Below are positions 43,841 through 56,181 of a stretch of 64,000 bases of DNA, piece by piece (position 1 is the first letter of the stretch; the number at the start of each line of letters is the position of its first letter). The DNA is from Climacteris rufus (Eukaryota > Chordata > Aves > Passeriformes > Climacteridae). Where the stretch lies: the NCBI GenBank assembly GCA_013398175.1, contig VZRZ01004300.1:1215369-1279368 (forward strand), written 5' to 3'. The translations under genes and the position numbers were made by a program. The notes under the pieces were generated by a model. It did no database searches, was not told the origin of the DNA, and saw only the letters and a list, made by a program, of their open reading frames with translations.

Positions 43841-44089
43841 ATTCCACTCTTACCTTTGGTGTCATCTCCTTTTCATGATTATTTGATTAAGCATGTCAGA
43901 TACTGTAGCAAGGAATAAACAGGCCTCTCTTTAATTGACTCCTTTTTCCTAAATTTATTTCTGACAAGTTTCACAGTGAGAAGTTTCCTGGCAACATTCA
44001 TCTCTGGGCCACTCCAGAGATCTCTATCCACATCCTTCTCCAAGCATAAGGACAGTCCATCCCAGCCCTCAGGAAAACACATTAATGTT

Positions 44090-45508
44090 CCAAGACTTGG
44101 CTAAACAGAGAAGTCATGAACAAGCTTTGGTGCAGAAAGGCTATGGTGTAGAGAAGGGAAATGTTACACAAGATGAATTTGAAAAGTTTGCCAAGGCAAG
44201 TAAGGTTATGTTGGGAAAGACAAAGCTCGGGTGGAATTGAGACTTGCAGAGGATGACAAGGACAGCAAGACATTTTATGGCAGTAGTTAAAGGCTGAAGA
44301 AGGGAAAATGTGCAACTGTTGCTGAAGGCAGCAGTGATTTAGTGTCAGTAAATCATTCCTGGCAAACCTGATTTGGTAATAAGGCTGGATTTCTGAATGA
44401 GGGGAAAGGTGTGGATGTCATTTGTGTTGACTTTCTCGAAGTTTTTAAGCAGTAATTCCCTCAATATCTTTGTATCCATTTTAGAATCAAAGGGTTTTGA
44501 TGAATGGACAGCTAGATGAGTAAAAACTCGTTGTATAATCAGTCTCAGGGATGGAAGTTAGTAGGTCCTGCTTTGCCTGCAGGCTAATAAGAAGTGGAAT
44601 ACCAAAGAGGTCTGTCCTGGGACCTGTCCTGTTTAACATCTTTGTTAATGGCCTGAGGAGCTGACAGGTTTGACTCTCATTGAGTTTGCAGGCAATATGA
44701 AGCTGAAAGGAAATGTTGATAAACTTAATGGTAGGACTGACATCCAGAGGGACCTGGACAGATGGAAGGAATTGGCCAATGGGAACTCTGTGAAGTTCAA
44801 CAAGGACAAATGCAAATCCTGCACCTGGGAAGAAATCGTTTCTTCACTTGCAACAATATGAGTTGGAGATTTGATTCTCTAGGGAGCAGGTTTGCTGAAA
44901 AAGGTCCCAGGGATACTGACACACAGACAGCACACTGAACAGGAGCTGCAGTGTCCCCCAACAATGAGGGAAGCTCTCTGGGCTGTATGAACAGCAGCAC
45001 AGTCAGGAGGTCTATAGGAATGATACTCCCCATGAGTGTCAGCTCTTCCTGACCACATCTAGAATGCTGTGTCCAGTTTTGTCCCCCCTGTTACGAGAAA
45101 GACATCCATTACCTGGAGAAAGTTGGCACAGTCACCAAGGGGATCAGGGCTCTGGAGCACGTGCCCTCTCTGGAGAAGCTGAGGAGGAAGGAGCACCTCA
45201 GAGCAGCCTTTAGTAAGATTGCTCAGAAGAGAGAAACAGGCTCTTCAGAGTGGTTCATAGTGTGGGGAAAAGGGAGAGCTATCATAAACTGAAACTAGAG
45301 AGTTCCAGCTGATTATGAGGAATAACTTCTTCACCATGAAAACAGAGAGGCTGTGCATTCTCTATTCTCAGAGATTTTCATAGCCTGTTTGATAAAACCC
45401 CAAGCAATATGGTCTGGTCTCATAGTTGACCCTTCTTTGAGCAGGAGGTAGAAGTAAATGATCTTCAGAGATCCTTTCCAACCTGAGTTATTTTATTATT
45501 CTATGACC
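44090..45508 (+). mobile_element. CR1 LINE, about 1.4 kb 3' portion
   Basis: A sense-oriented CR1. The 5' part resembles the end of the ORF2 region (GGGTGGAATTGAGACTTGC, GGATGACAAGGACAGCAAG). It continues with TGTCCTGTTTAACATCTTTG, TCCAGAGGGACCTGGACAG, AGCAGCACAGTCAGGAGG and CTGGAGAAGCTGAGGAGG, ending ATCCTTTCCAACCTGAG and TTATTCTATGAC. It carries many stops and indels and cannot be active. Confidence 0.92.
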
Positions 45509-46314
45509 CCGGAAGACTTGAAATACTACCACAGTTCTTACTGCAATTCTTTTTTTGCTCTCATTTCTGAGACAATTGCTACTGCTTTCTTGATTTTCCT
45601 TTGATAAATTTATCATGTTGCAAATTTAAAATAGAACTGTAATGTATTTCTCATTCTGAAATTCATCCCTTTCAGTTATTCATATGATTTCCAGTTTCAT
45701 ATCCCACATTAATAGGTCTGTTTCCATCCCTCTTGTTGACCAGTTTCTTGTTTTATTTTGTAAGTAAAACTTAATTAGACTGATAAAGGAACAACATCCT
45801 CAATATCCTCAGCTGTATCACATCCAGTCTAAAGAGCTTTTGGATGTTCCATTTGCCTGTGGGTAGCATTCATTTTCTTGTTGGTTTTGATTGTCTCTTT
45901 AACTAGTCAAGGTTTTGTTCTTCCTTGTTCCACAAAAATCACTTGTTTCAGTTTATTTTTAGAAGTTTAATTGCTTGAGGTCATGTAACACGTAGCAGAA
46001 GGTTAATCAAATAAATAGAATTGTATAGTATATGTGGGGCAGAAATCCTCTATTTCACACTGCCCTTCTACATTCAGTACAAACTTTTTGATTGAAATGT
46101 TTGAACAGGAAATTACCATTCTCTTCTAAATAAAAAAACTGCTTCTTTATGAAAAGTGTAACATATTTGAAAGACAATCTTAAATTTGCAGCTGTTAGGC
46201 AAAGTTGTCAAAGGGTAGTTAGCAGTGAAAGCAAGAATGGTGAAATCAATTGAAAAACGTATTTGATGTGCAGTTACATTCTGTATGTTTCAAGGTGTGT
46301 TTTGTTTCTAACAG

Positions 46315-46389
46315 ATTTTGTCTTCTAAGAGTGATTCCCGTTTGAAGCACTTACTGCAGCGAGCACCTGAGTATTGTCCAGAATCAATG
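46315..46389 (+). CDS. RECK: RECK exon 3
   Basis: A 75-bp phase 0 exon encoding ILSSKSDSRLKHLLQRAPEY and then CPESM. The human protein reads IFSSKSESRLKHLLQRAPDY and CPETM. It links the CRDVC and WxC cysteines of the first repeat. The acceptor is TTCTAACAG and the donor ATG|GTAAGG. Confidence 0.96.
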
Positions 46390-48392
46390 GTAAGGCTTGC
46401 TAGAAAAACTCTTATAATGAGATTTGAACCTCAAAGTAGGATTTTTGTTTTGTAGAGCCATCATATATTATGCTATTTGCGATAAGGTGGCTTGTATAAG
46501 CTATAAAATGCAATTAAAATCTTATCTATGTTGTAAAAAATTGTGGTGGGTGATTGTCACTTGGATGTTGATGGCAGTGAGTTAAATTAGGTCTTATGTT
46601 CCAGCATGTGTATGGCACAAAGCCATGAGGTCTTGGTCTGAGGCAAGGAAGGCCTGATAGCTGCACCAAATTGTTTATGGCCTTATCTGAGAAACTGCTT
46701 TTATTGAATAAGTAAGGTTATGGTTTCCTAAAAGCACTTTAGTGTCACTAAAGTTCATTAGTTTCACTGAAAAAAAGAATGTAATCTGCTCCCTGTTCTA
46801 GGAGCCATCTAATCAGGGAATAGGTAAGTACTGTCATTCAGATTGTAAATTTTAGAGTCTTATCTCTAGGCAGCCTTTTGCTGTCAGAAAAGCCTGTTTG
46901 GTTCTGGTAATTTTTGTTACTTCTGAACAGTATCAATACTGTTTCCAGCTAGCCTAAAACATATGCTCTGCTCAAGTGGGCAGTGTGTAGGAGTAGTAAA
47001 TCTGGGAATAACATTTAATAGGCAACTTCACAAGATTGTGTTTGCTTATAGATCCTTTCCTTCTGTGTGTCAAAGTTCCTTTAGTTTTTTGTTTCTGTGG
47101 ATCATCAGCTCTAAAGTCTTGGACAGTTATAGACAGCTCATGGTGTGAGTAAAACCTGGCATGAAAACTTGTCAAAGTGATGACTAGCATTTGGTTTGGT
47201 ACTGGTTGTCTTTATCTTTCTTTCCCTGATAAGACAAGTCGAATCTTATCTGTATAGTAGAGAGGTGCATTTTTTAAGACAGGACTGGAGAATATCCAAA
47301 AGGGAGAAAATGACATGATGATTTTTTTAACTCCCACTTACTATCTTTATCTATGGCAGGTTTGCTGTCCAGTCTGAATCTTAAATTAATATCACTGAAC
47401 TGGTAATATCTAGATATAAAATAGTTAACAGTTCAACTCAATAGCACATTTTCTGTTCTCATATATTTCTTGCCTTTGTTGGAGAGGTGTTCTGGTGCCA
47501 TTTCACAGGTGGGCAGATAGGTTTAAAATTTAATCAGATGGTCAATATTCTGGAGAACTGGTTATAGACACTGTGTTGTGTATATTCATTCCAGTAGTAT
47601 TATAGAAAGGGTATTAAGTAATAAAGTCATTGCCAACACAAGAAGTAATTTTTATCTTAGAATCATAGGTTCATTTGGGTTGGCAAAGACCCTAAAGATC
47701 ATTGAGTCCAACAGTTAAACTTCTCATGAAATAAAGGAAGTCAACTGAATCAATGGGGTGGAACTAGTAGAAGTAGCAGCTCTTCTTTTGATCTCACTTT
47801 GGCTCTTCTCTAAGTGGGAAACTTCCACAGATACAGAGGAGGACAATTTTAGATCATTAAATATAGATCTGTTTCAACTTTGGAAAGTCATCAATTCCTT
47901 TGATGACAGAATCATTATGTGACAACAGAGGTTGCTGTGTCAGTGTGATTGAAAACCTTTTATTTTTGTTTTCTCTGTGGTTATATGTGTTTAGGATATT
48001 TTTAAGCTGGTGGAAGGGAATGCTAGGGCAATAAGCTTCTCCACAGATCCTGGTCCTAGATAAATCTTATTCTTTGTCCAAGTTGCTGTTTAGCTCTCTA
48101 AACACTGATGGAGAAGGTTGACTGGCTAGTATACTCCAGGTAATTCCATTATGTTCTGCATCTGTAGAAATGCTGCTATCCATTCCATAGTCTGTGGATA
48201 GCAGCCTTCTGATCAAAGGAAATGGTGCTAACTTCTATTATAGTTCTTCTTTAAAAGGTGTTTAAGCATAAGAATGCTTCCAATCAGATGTTTTAAACCC
48301 TGTGAAAAAAATGCTGAAATTGCTGGTTTGAGTCTGCTAGAAACTCTTCTTCTGTTGACTTACTTTCACTTAATTGCATTTTTGCTTTTCAG
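46390..48392 (+). other. RECK: RECK intron 3
   Basis: A 2.0-kb AT-rich intron, GTAAGG to TGCTTTTCAG. It contains a short antisense CR1 remnant at 47655-47725. Nothing else recognised. Confidence 0.85.
47655..47725 (-). mobile_element. CR1 LINE 3' terminal fragment (antisense)
   Basis: The + strand reads TTAGAATCATAGGTTCATTT, then GGGTTGGCAAAGACCCTAAAG and ATCATTGAGTCCAACAG, the reverse complement of a CR1 3' terminus. Confidence 0.85.
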
Positions 48393-48429
48393 AGAGAAGT
48401 ATGGGGTTGTATAAATTCTTCTCTGCCAG
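48393..48429 (+). CDS. RECK: RECK exon 4 (37 bp)
   Basis: A tiny exon encoding REVWGCINSSLP plus the first base of a Gly codon. Human has VEIWNCMNSSLP. It carries the NSS glycosylation sequon corresponding to Asn86 in human RECK. The acceptor is TTTTCAG and the donor CAG|GTAAGA. The phase matches exon 5 exactly. Confidence 0.93.
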
Positions 48430-49550
48430 GTAAGAAATACCAGTTGGCTATTGAATCATGTTGGTTTTTCACCTTATGCATGTTGTGATGTTGTGTCTGC
48501 AACCTGTGCCTATAGATTTCATGATAATTTAACTTGCATTATGCATCTTTTATAAACTGTATAGTGTCTAGTTTCCTCTAGTATATAATGAATTGCCTGT
48601 GCATTTTATGAATACTTTTCTTCGTTAGAAAATATTTAATATGTTTGTATAATTAAACATGTTCTTTTGTGACAAATCCAAGAAATATCAGCATTTCTTT
48701 CAAGATTTTTTGTTATTTCTATTTTTGGTACACTTTAGCCTGATCTATAAAATCACTGATACAATTATGACTTTAGTCTAGATGCAGCACAATTTGAACA
48801 GAAACTGAGTAACACAGGAAAATTGTAATAACTAGACAAGCAATTTAAGAAGTGCAGTGGCCCAGATCACAAACCAAACTGGTACAGGTGGATTTAGAAA
48901 GTTGAAGCATAAATCACAAGACAGAATTGCAATGTTAAAAGGAGAGTTCAAAAATAGATTAAATTGGACTTGACTAGTCCATTGTATCATATGTCATTTC
49001 TAAAAGAATTTGACTGTATTTGGCATGCTGTAGTTGGGAAAGTGGGAGTGAGGAAAGAGGAGGCTGTAACAGCTTTACAGCCTCTGCTTACCCCCTCCCC
49101 TCCTTCCTGTCCCCCCATCAGGCCTCAAAGGCAAACTGCTGATTCCAGTGCTTTTAAAGAGATTTTCTGTCTTACTGGTTAAGTAAAACTAGCAAAATAT
49201 AATATCTTCAGGAGTTGCAGTGTTTCTGTCTCATCTAAAACCTGATAAATTTTTAGCTGGAGACAATACCTAATCTTTCTTGAAGCTCAGTAGTTAGATG
49301 AATGGCAATGCTTTTACTCCAAGTAAGAAATACATACTTATTTTGGATATTGGGCCTGTATAAACATAGGAAAAGGCACTGGAAATCTTTGTTGATGAAC
49401 CACTCCCAAATTGTCTTCCTCTGCTTTCTTTGTACCTTCACAAAGCCGGTCACTTTTCAGTCTTCCTGCATCTGAAGTTGCATTACTGTTTTCTTCTTTC
49501 TTGATGTGACCCATTTTTAAAATTCCGTTCTCAGTGGGATTCTGTAAATG

Positions 49551-49866
49551 AATGGTAAATTAATAGGACAGCACTGTAGGGGAAGCTCATATTCCCTGTC
49601 TGGTGAGTTGGTACAGCTGGGTGAGTGTGGGAGGTGCCTGTACCCCAGCACTGTAGGGGAAGCTCATATTCCCTGTCTGGTGAGTTGGTACAGCTGGGTG
49701 AGTGTGGGAGGTGCCTGTACCCCAGCGCTCGCAGCACGGGGAGCACNAATGGTAAATTAATAGGACAGCACTGTAGGGGAAGCTCATATTCCCTGTCTGG
49801 TGAGTTGGTACAGCTGGGTGAGTGTGGGAGGTGCCTGTACCCCAGCGCTCGCAGCACGGGGAGCAC
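49551..49866. repeat. Duplicated block around a single N, with a 77-bp tandem unit
   Basis: A 77-bp unit starting GCACTGTAGGGGAAGCTCAT is tandemly repeated at 49571 and 49648. After the N at 49747, the 119-base block 49748-49866 repeats the left block (49551-49746) exactly, except that it has one unit fewer. This looks like two overlapping contigs or alleles joined by a placeholder N. Confidence 0.9.
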
Positions 49867-50199
49867 ACAGGAGGAGCTGGGAGTCACAGAGACACGGCAG
49901 GAAGGCTCCCACAGCAGGAGTGCTGTGAAAGGCACAGGAAGGTGAGGAGCAGGACTTGCCCTTTGTGTGAGAGAGTTAACTGGATTGCATGGAGCTCTGT
50001 GTGGGCTGGAGGGTGAGCCAGCTGGGAACAGCTCCTGGGCACTGGAGTGCATTGTATGGGCATAGGAACGGCAGCCAGTGTGGGTGGTGATGTCAGTGTC
50101 TACTGCAGGCTGCCTCACTGGGCAGAAGTAGTAAATGAGGCCTTCTTTGTACAACTGAAGTCCTGTCTTCACAGGCCTGGTGTTTACAGGTAACTATAA

Positions 50200-50951
50200 T
50201 GACTCTGGTACCTTTTGAAGAGAAAACACAGGAGGGCATAGGCAGTCTGCTGGGAAGAATCCCACGGGATATGGCCCTGGAGAAGAGGGGCCAAGAGCGC
50301 TCTGTGATTTTCAAGGATCCCCTTATCCAAGCTCCACTTACACGTGGTGGGGTTAGAAAAGCCAGAGCCTCTCAAGAGTTGATCCTGGTGAATTACCTGA
50401 TGGGCAGCCAGAAAACATCTTGAACTACCTCAGCAGAAAAGGAAGACTGGAGAAAATGAGTGCCTGCTGCTGAATGGAGCAGGAAACCTGGTGACAAATA
50501 ACATGAAATAGCCCATGGTCTTCTTTGCCTCAGTCTTCACTGGTGAGATGAGCCTTCAGGAATCCCTGAAATCAGTCGTAGATGAGGATGAGGAAGACTT
50601 GCTCTTGGTGGAGAAGGATAGGGTTAGGTGAGTTCACTCCTGCCTGTAGAAAGGGGCAGGAGGATCTGATGAACTGTAGGCTTGGACAGTTTCACCTCAA
50701 ACCCTGGGAGCAGATCTTCCTGCAAATTTCCAGACATGTCAAGAACAAGAATGTGATTGTTTATAGTCAACATGGATACATGAAGGGGAAATCATGCTTA
50801 ACCAACTGATAACTCTCTATAATGAGATTACTGCCTTGTTAGATGAGGGAAAAGCAGTGTGTGTTGTTTATCTCAACTTCAGTGAGGCTTTCATCACTTT
50901 TTTTTATAACTTCCTTATAGACAAACTGATGAAGTATGGGCTAGATAAGTG
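50200..50951 (+). mobile_element. CR1 LINE, 5' part of a split copy
   Basis: Sense CR1 sequence from the ORF2 region. It includes TTCTTTGCCTCAGTCTTCAC, TCAACATGGATACATGAAGG and GATGAGGGAAAAGCAGTGTG. It breaks off at GCTAGATAAGTG where an LTR has inserted, and resumes at 51257. Stops and frameshifts show it is dead. The 5' limit is approximate. Confidence 0.85.
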
Positions 50952-51256
50952 TGTTGCCTGAAAAGGCTAGCCCAAAAACTGAGACTAGTCAGGAGTAAGG
51001 GAATAAAAGGTGGGTATTTATTGGAAAGGTCTTCAAAGGTACATTTAGGGCAGACAAAGCCCCCCAGGGGCATCACCCAAAATGGACAACAACTCNCCCC
51101 TTTAGAAGCTGGGCCTGGGCAGTCTAAGTGTCCTTGAAGAGCAAGCCCAGAGAGGCACTGTTATGCTTATAGAGAACAGCAGCTAACAGGCTATGAAGCA
51201 TACATGCCAGGCAATACAGAATTCGAAAAATATAAGGGTTAAAACCTAAGGCAACA
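50952..51256 (-). mobile_element. Solo LTR (305 bp) inserted in CR1
   Basis: Bounded by the inverted ends TGTTGCCT and AGGCAACA (TG...CA). The CR1 bases AGTG are duplicated on both sides (50948-50951 and 51257-51260). On the minus strand there is a TATATTTTT promoter-like motif and AATAAATACC about 80 bases before the end, so I read it as minus-oriented. It contains a single N at 51095. The 4-bp duplication (5 bp if one base is reassigned) is typical of retroviral integration. No internal genes remain. Confidence 0.88.
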
Positions 51257-51912
51257 AGTGGACAGTGGATATGGAGTGAAAACTGGCCAAACTGCTGTGC
51301 CCAAAAGTTTGTGATCAGTGTCACAGAGTGCAGCTGGAGGCCAATATCCCAAGATCTGATGCTGGGTCCTATTTAACATCTTGGTTAATGATGGGACAGA
51401 GATCACCCTCAGTGTATTCACAAGTGATACAAAAGTGAAAGGAGAGGTTACTAGACCAGATAGCTGTGCTGCCATTCAGAGAGATGTTTATTATCCAGAG
51501 GAATAGGCAGACAAGAACCTCGTGAAATTCCAGAAAAGGAGATGTCGAGCCCTGCACCTGACAAAGGCCCAGTGCTCCACAGGACACAGGAGGCTGACCA
51601 GCCAGAAAGCAGCTTTGTAGTAATATATCTGGGGATCCTGGTGAACAGCAAGTGGAACGTGGCCCAGCAGTGTGCCCTTGTAGCAAAGAAGGCCAACAGC
51701 ATCCAGACTGCATTAGTGAAAATGTTGCCAGCAGAGCAGGGAAGCCCTGTACTCAGCATTGATGAAACCATATCACTGATACTGGGTCCAGTTATGAGCA
51801 TTTTGGGACAAGAAAAATATGAACATACTGGAGCACATTCAGCAAAGAGCCATTTTAAGGTGTTTAAGGAGCTGGAACATATATGAGGGCAGGCTGAGTC
51901 TGTGTTAGACAA
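51257..51912 (+). mobile_element. CR1 LINE, 3' part of a split copy
   Basis: Continues the CR1 interrupted at 50951: GGACAGTGGATATGGAGTG, TTTGTGATCAGTGTCACAG, CAGCTGGAGGCCAATATCCC, AACATCTTGGTTAATGATGG and GATCCTGGTGAACAGCAAGT. It ends before the usual CR1 3' terminus. Confidence 0.9.
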
Positions 51913-53457
51913 CTAGATGATCTTTTATAGCTCAGGAATCTCTAGTGTGCAGATGAATTTGATGAATTATCAGAACTATGGGCTCCAGTCAATTAATTGT
52001 GCACTGAAAGTGTATTTTCATCTAGAAGTGCACACATCTTAATTACCTTGATGACAAAATTAATTTATAAGTTGCTGTATTAAGATTGAAGTTCAATGTT
52101 TCTTGAAAACGTGACATCAATTTTTTATTCACAAGCTTGCCTGCTACTCAGATACAACCTGCAGAGAGGGCCACTTGCCAAGAAAATATTAACTGCAGCT
52201 GAAAATTATCAGCTTTCTTAATTTGGCATGTATTGTAGCTTGCTTCATTTTATCACAGTTTATTCTAGTTCCAGTATGGCTGAAAACCACAGGCACTGCA
52301 TTGCACAAAATATGGATACCTGATCACTCAGTGGTGATACTGCCCCTAAAGCTGTCCAGCTGTATTTACCATGTGTTTCTCCTGGATATAGCTAGTTGTT
52401 CCAGCAGAAATTTCTAGAAGTCTTTTTTTCATACTGCACCATCCAGGTGGTCCATGGCCACTTCAAACTGACAGAACACAGGCTACAACCAAAAGCTGTT
52501 CTGCCCCTTGGCCCCTCTGCTGCCTCCACCTGCTCTGCAATGCTCCTGCCTTATTTGTGTCAAGCATTAAGGTTTTCATTTGTATTTTAATAACTGTTAC
52601 ACATTTTTTCATTTCCTGAGGAAATATGTTAATTTAGTGAAGATTTTGCTCCTTCTTTATAAGTTTGCCATTAGTGCATTTTCTTAATTTGTCCATTGGA
52701 ATGTCATGAAAGGCGGATGCTGGTAAGACTTTATGTTTGTAAAGCCAACAAAGTGTATTTTAAGGGCAATTTTATTCATGATTAATACCAACTGGACATT
52801 GTTGTCCATTGATGGGAATCGTTTTTGATTACTTTTTTCCAACTGTTTTCCTAACATTTGAATTTGAGATCACTGGTCTTGCTCCTAGCTCTTTCACTTC
52901 CTTTCTTTAAAGCTGGACATCCCGTGTGACTCTTCTGAACAGGCATTTCCACTTGGCTTAAGAGCATTTTTAAAAATTAAGTTGTTGACTCTTTTACTTT
53001 CTACTTTTTATTTATACATAACAAGTATAATTTGTGTCTATAATAAAGTACTGCTTTATTTTTTAAATATCCATAACAAAAATGAGTGGTTCATGTGAGT
53101 TAAATAATTCTACGTCCAGCTCTAAGAAAAATATGTAACAAGTTTGTCACAGCTGGTGGGGAGCTGTGTAGATCAAACCTTCATTTCATTCCTGTCTTTA
53201 AAGTTACATGAGAAATAGATACAGGAATGCCTTCTTTTATTTTCCTGATCTCTTGAAAACATTAGAAAGTCTGTATTTACGAATAGATTAAGAGGATGAA
53301 GCAGCAATTTGCTTTTTATGTAACTTTATGGTAAGATATGAGGGTAATGCAAATAGTGAAATAAATGGATTAAGAGAGACAGGTAGATGGAAATATTTTA
53401 TTGAAGGTAGTTCTGGCTACAAAACCATATTACTGGGGAGATAAGTGCCAGAGGAAG

Positions 53458-54005
53458 TGTTGTGGATTAACCCCAGTAAGCAGATAAATACCACACAGTG
53501 TTTGCTCATCCCCTCACCAGTGGCATAGAGGGAAGAATCAGAAGGGCAAAAGTGAGCAAACCCACGGGTTGGGATAAAGACAGTTTGTAATTTAAAAATG
53601 GAAGGAAAACCAACAAAAAAGTAATGAGGAAAAAACCCCAAACCCAAAAACCAGTGATGCACAAGAAAATAAATGCTCACCACTGCCTGGTGCCCAGGCA
53701 GTCCCCAAGCAGTGGCAGCCCCCAGCATCCTCCAGCCCCAGCTCTCAGGGCTGAGCACGGTGCCCCGGGGTGTGGAGTGGCAGCTGGGCTCAGCTGTCCC
53801 TGCTGTGTCCCCTCCCCACCTCCTGTGCACTGCCAGCCCACTTGGGAGTCCCTGTGAAAAACAGAAAAGGCCTCGATGCTGCCTGTGTTAGCAGTAACTA
53901 CAGCATCCCTGTGTTATCCACACTGTTTTAATCAGAAATCCAAAACATAGCCCAGTGCCAGCTCAGCTGAAGAAATTTAACTCCATCCTGACCAAAACTA
54001 TTACA
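53458..54005 (-). mobile_element. Solo avian ERV LTR with 5-bp target-site duplication
   Basis: A minus-oriented member of the same broad LTR type as the copy at 27211. The minus strand starts TGTAATAGTTTTGGTCAGG and GATGGAGTTAAATTTCTTC, passes through a CAGCTGAGCCCAGCTGCC-like GC block, and ends GGGGTTAATCCACAACA. It is 548 bp with TG...CA ends. GGAAG flanks it on both sides (53453-53457 and 54006-54010). Five-base duplications fit class III (ERVL) elements. Confidence 0.9.
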
Positions 54006-54430
54006 GGAAGATTGGAGAAAAAATAAGGAGCATTTTCTGCATTGATAAAGTTGGTAGAAAGGACGTATGTGTAAGAGATGTTGTCAGTTTTAATGAGTTT
54101 TTTTCTCATGTTTTTTGTTGGCTTATATTTCAGATTAGATAGATTATCAATATCTAATACCTTCCCTGAATGTATAAAATAGTTTTCATAAAGCATCTTT
54201 AAACTCAGTGTATGGAAGGTACTTCATTAATTGCCAGTTTTAGCATTTATGGAAGCACAGGCTTGTTCTTTTCTTGCTTCAAGTTGGTTTGGAGTTCCAA
54301 TAAAAATGTAATCTGTACATAGGCTGCTTGAATGAGAACAGGATTATCAAATTTGAAGAGTGTAGGGAAGGGAAAATGGTGACATAGTTTCTCTTGCTAC
54401 CCTAACATGTCTCTCATCTTATTTGCCCAG

Positions 54431-54516
54431 GAGTTTTGAAGAAGTCTGACGGCTGGGTTGGTTTAGGCTGCTGTGAGCTGGCTATTGCTGTGGAGTGTCG
54501 GCAAGCGTGTAAGCAG
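54431..54516 (+). CDS. RECK: RECK exon 5: second cysteine-knot repeat
   Basis: An 86-bp exon that completes the Gly codon and encodes GVLKKSDGWVGLGCCELAIA and then VECRQACKQ. Human differs only in VF for VL and ALE for AVE. It carries the paired CC and CRQAC cysteines of the second CC repeat. The acceptor is TTTGCCCAG and the donor CAG|GTAAGG, ending in phase 0. Confidence 0.98.
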
Positions 54517-56181
54517 GTAAGGCTTTCACCTTACTGACTGCAGCCAGACACATTCTGCAGCTCTCTTTGGTTATGCTAAACTCCATTTCTTCACTTTTTT
54601 GGTTGCAGTCTCTACATAGAAGTTGTTGCTTTAAAATAATGCTGAGTGGAAAGCAACCTATGGCTGTTCCTAAGCTCTCTTTTTTTGCAGTGTCGTGTTT
54701 AGCCATCCAACATTGTAGTTATAGCCCCACACAGATTTTTGTGCCTCTTCAAAGAGATTTTTGTTCATGAGATGGAAGAAAGGTTGTGTGGTTCTTTTGC
54801 TGTTAATAGAACCAGCATTTTTGTCAAGTAACAGTTTTAAGCATAATACATAAATTTAGCAATGACCTTTTTATTAAAAATCTGTGAAGCATTTTGTGAT
54901 TGTTTTTTCCTAAATATGGTTTGTGGCTTTATAAACATTTTCAGAATCCAAGAGCATATTCTTATTTAGCATCATCCTTGTAATTCAGTTGTGGAGCACA
55001 GATGTACTTAATAGTCACTTAAGAATATTAAGTGCATGTTACCTGTGTAGTCCTAATCTTGACCAAGCAGCCTAGTGCAAACTGCTGTCATAACAAAAAA
55101 TCTTTCACCTAAAAGCATAGAATTTAAACTGTGTGGCAAGAGATGAGCAGTGAGTACACAGAGTAGTGTGGGAGAGAGATGAGGAGTGAGTAAACACAAA
55201 GTTCTGAAAAGAAGATATGTGTGTTTGTTCTCAAATGCATTTTTAGCAATGTTTTCAAATTTGTCCTAATTGCTTAAGTGTCTTCCAGACCTGATAAAGA
55301 CATTTCTGTTTATTGCAGTCCTATGAAATTCTATTTGTTTAATCTTATGATTGTTACATCATTTCTCACTGTTCTCCAAATCAGATGTTGGATTGTTTGA
55401 TTGCAAACTCTGTTGTCACAGAATCTTGGCTATATTTTGTACTTTAGCAGACTCTGGTTGTAACATTTCCTATTTTTTTCACTTATACTAAAATCTAGAT
55501 ACTTGTCAAATATTTGGGATAATGGGAAATATTTGGATTTTAATTTTGATTCCTGACACTTGAGGGGTGTTTTGGAGTCACTTGTAAGGAGATGATATAA
55601 TAGGCCTAAGGTCAGCCTTTACCCAGGTATTTTAAGTTACAGAAGGGAGAAGTAACATGTTAGTAGTAATAATAGTTTTGAATATCTGCCATATGGAGAA
55701 GGAGCACGAGATTCTCTACAGAACAAACTGATCTGGAGTTTGAGGGGAGAATTCTGCGACTCAGTTTGGCGATAGGAGCTGTAGTACTGTATGTGCAAGA
55801 GGGAGGAGAAGGGAAAGGGACGCAGAAGTGACAGTGAGCATGCAAAATGGGGAGATCCTTATGCTCAGGTTCTTCCATTTCCTAAGTGCTTCTTCTGTCC
55901 TGCTCTATCTGGCAAACCTTTCACAGAAACAAAATTGCTTTGAGTGCTTCTGGTACCAACTAAGTTGGTGCAGAAATGTGAGGGTTCTCATTAAACGTCG
56001 TGTTAACAGTCATTGCTTCTGCTTTTTATCTTGAAGCTTTACATGGATTCTTTAGGTTCTTAAAGGAGCATTTTAATGAATCCATAGTTATTGCAGTTAA
56101 TGTAAAGGTAGAATTGTCTCTATTTTTCAAGGTGATTTTATTGTTTTCTACTGCAAATGGAGAAATTCATCTGTCTTTCAG
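54517..56181 (+). other. RECK: RECK intron 5
   Basis: A 1.67-kb AT-rich intron, GTAAGG to CTTTCAG. No repeat or gene recognised. Confidence 0.85.

Larger units (their letters stand above)
41681..46314 (+). other. RECK: RECK intron 2
   Basis: A 4.6-kb intron, GTAAGC to TTTCTAACAG. It is AT-rich, with a TAGTATTATA low-complexity stretch at 43755-43835 and a long CR1 copy at 44090-45508. No other gene seen. Confidence 0.85.
48430..54430 (+). other. RECK: RECK intron 4
   Basis: A 6.0-kb intron. It holds a duplicated block with a single N (49551-49866), a CR1 copy split by a solo LTR (50200-51910) and a second solo LTR (53458-54005). Reading frames here are repeat-derived. Confidence 0.85.

Noticed and set aside
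43890..44090. Possible LTR end (AAGGAATAAACAGGCC) before the CR1 in RECK intron 2
   Set aside because: No paired boundary or target-site duplication is visible. Too weak to call.
49531..50172. 213-codon antisense frame in RECK intron 4
   Set aside because: It is created by the duplicated 77-bp repeat block and includes the placeholder N.
50582..51886. Short frames resembling reverse-transcriptase remnants
   Set aside because: They are broken pieces of a dead CR1 copy, already annotated as a mobile element.
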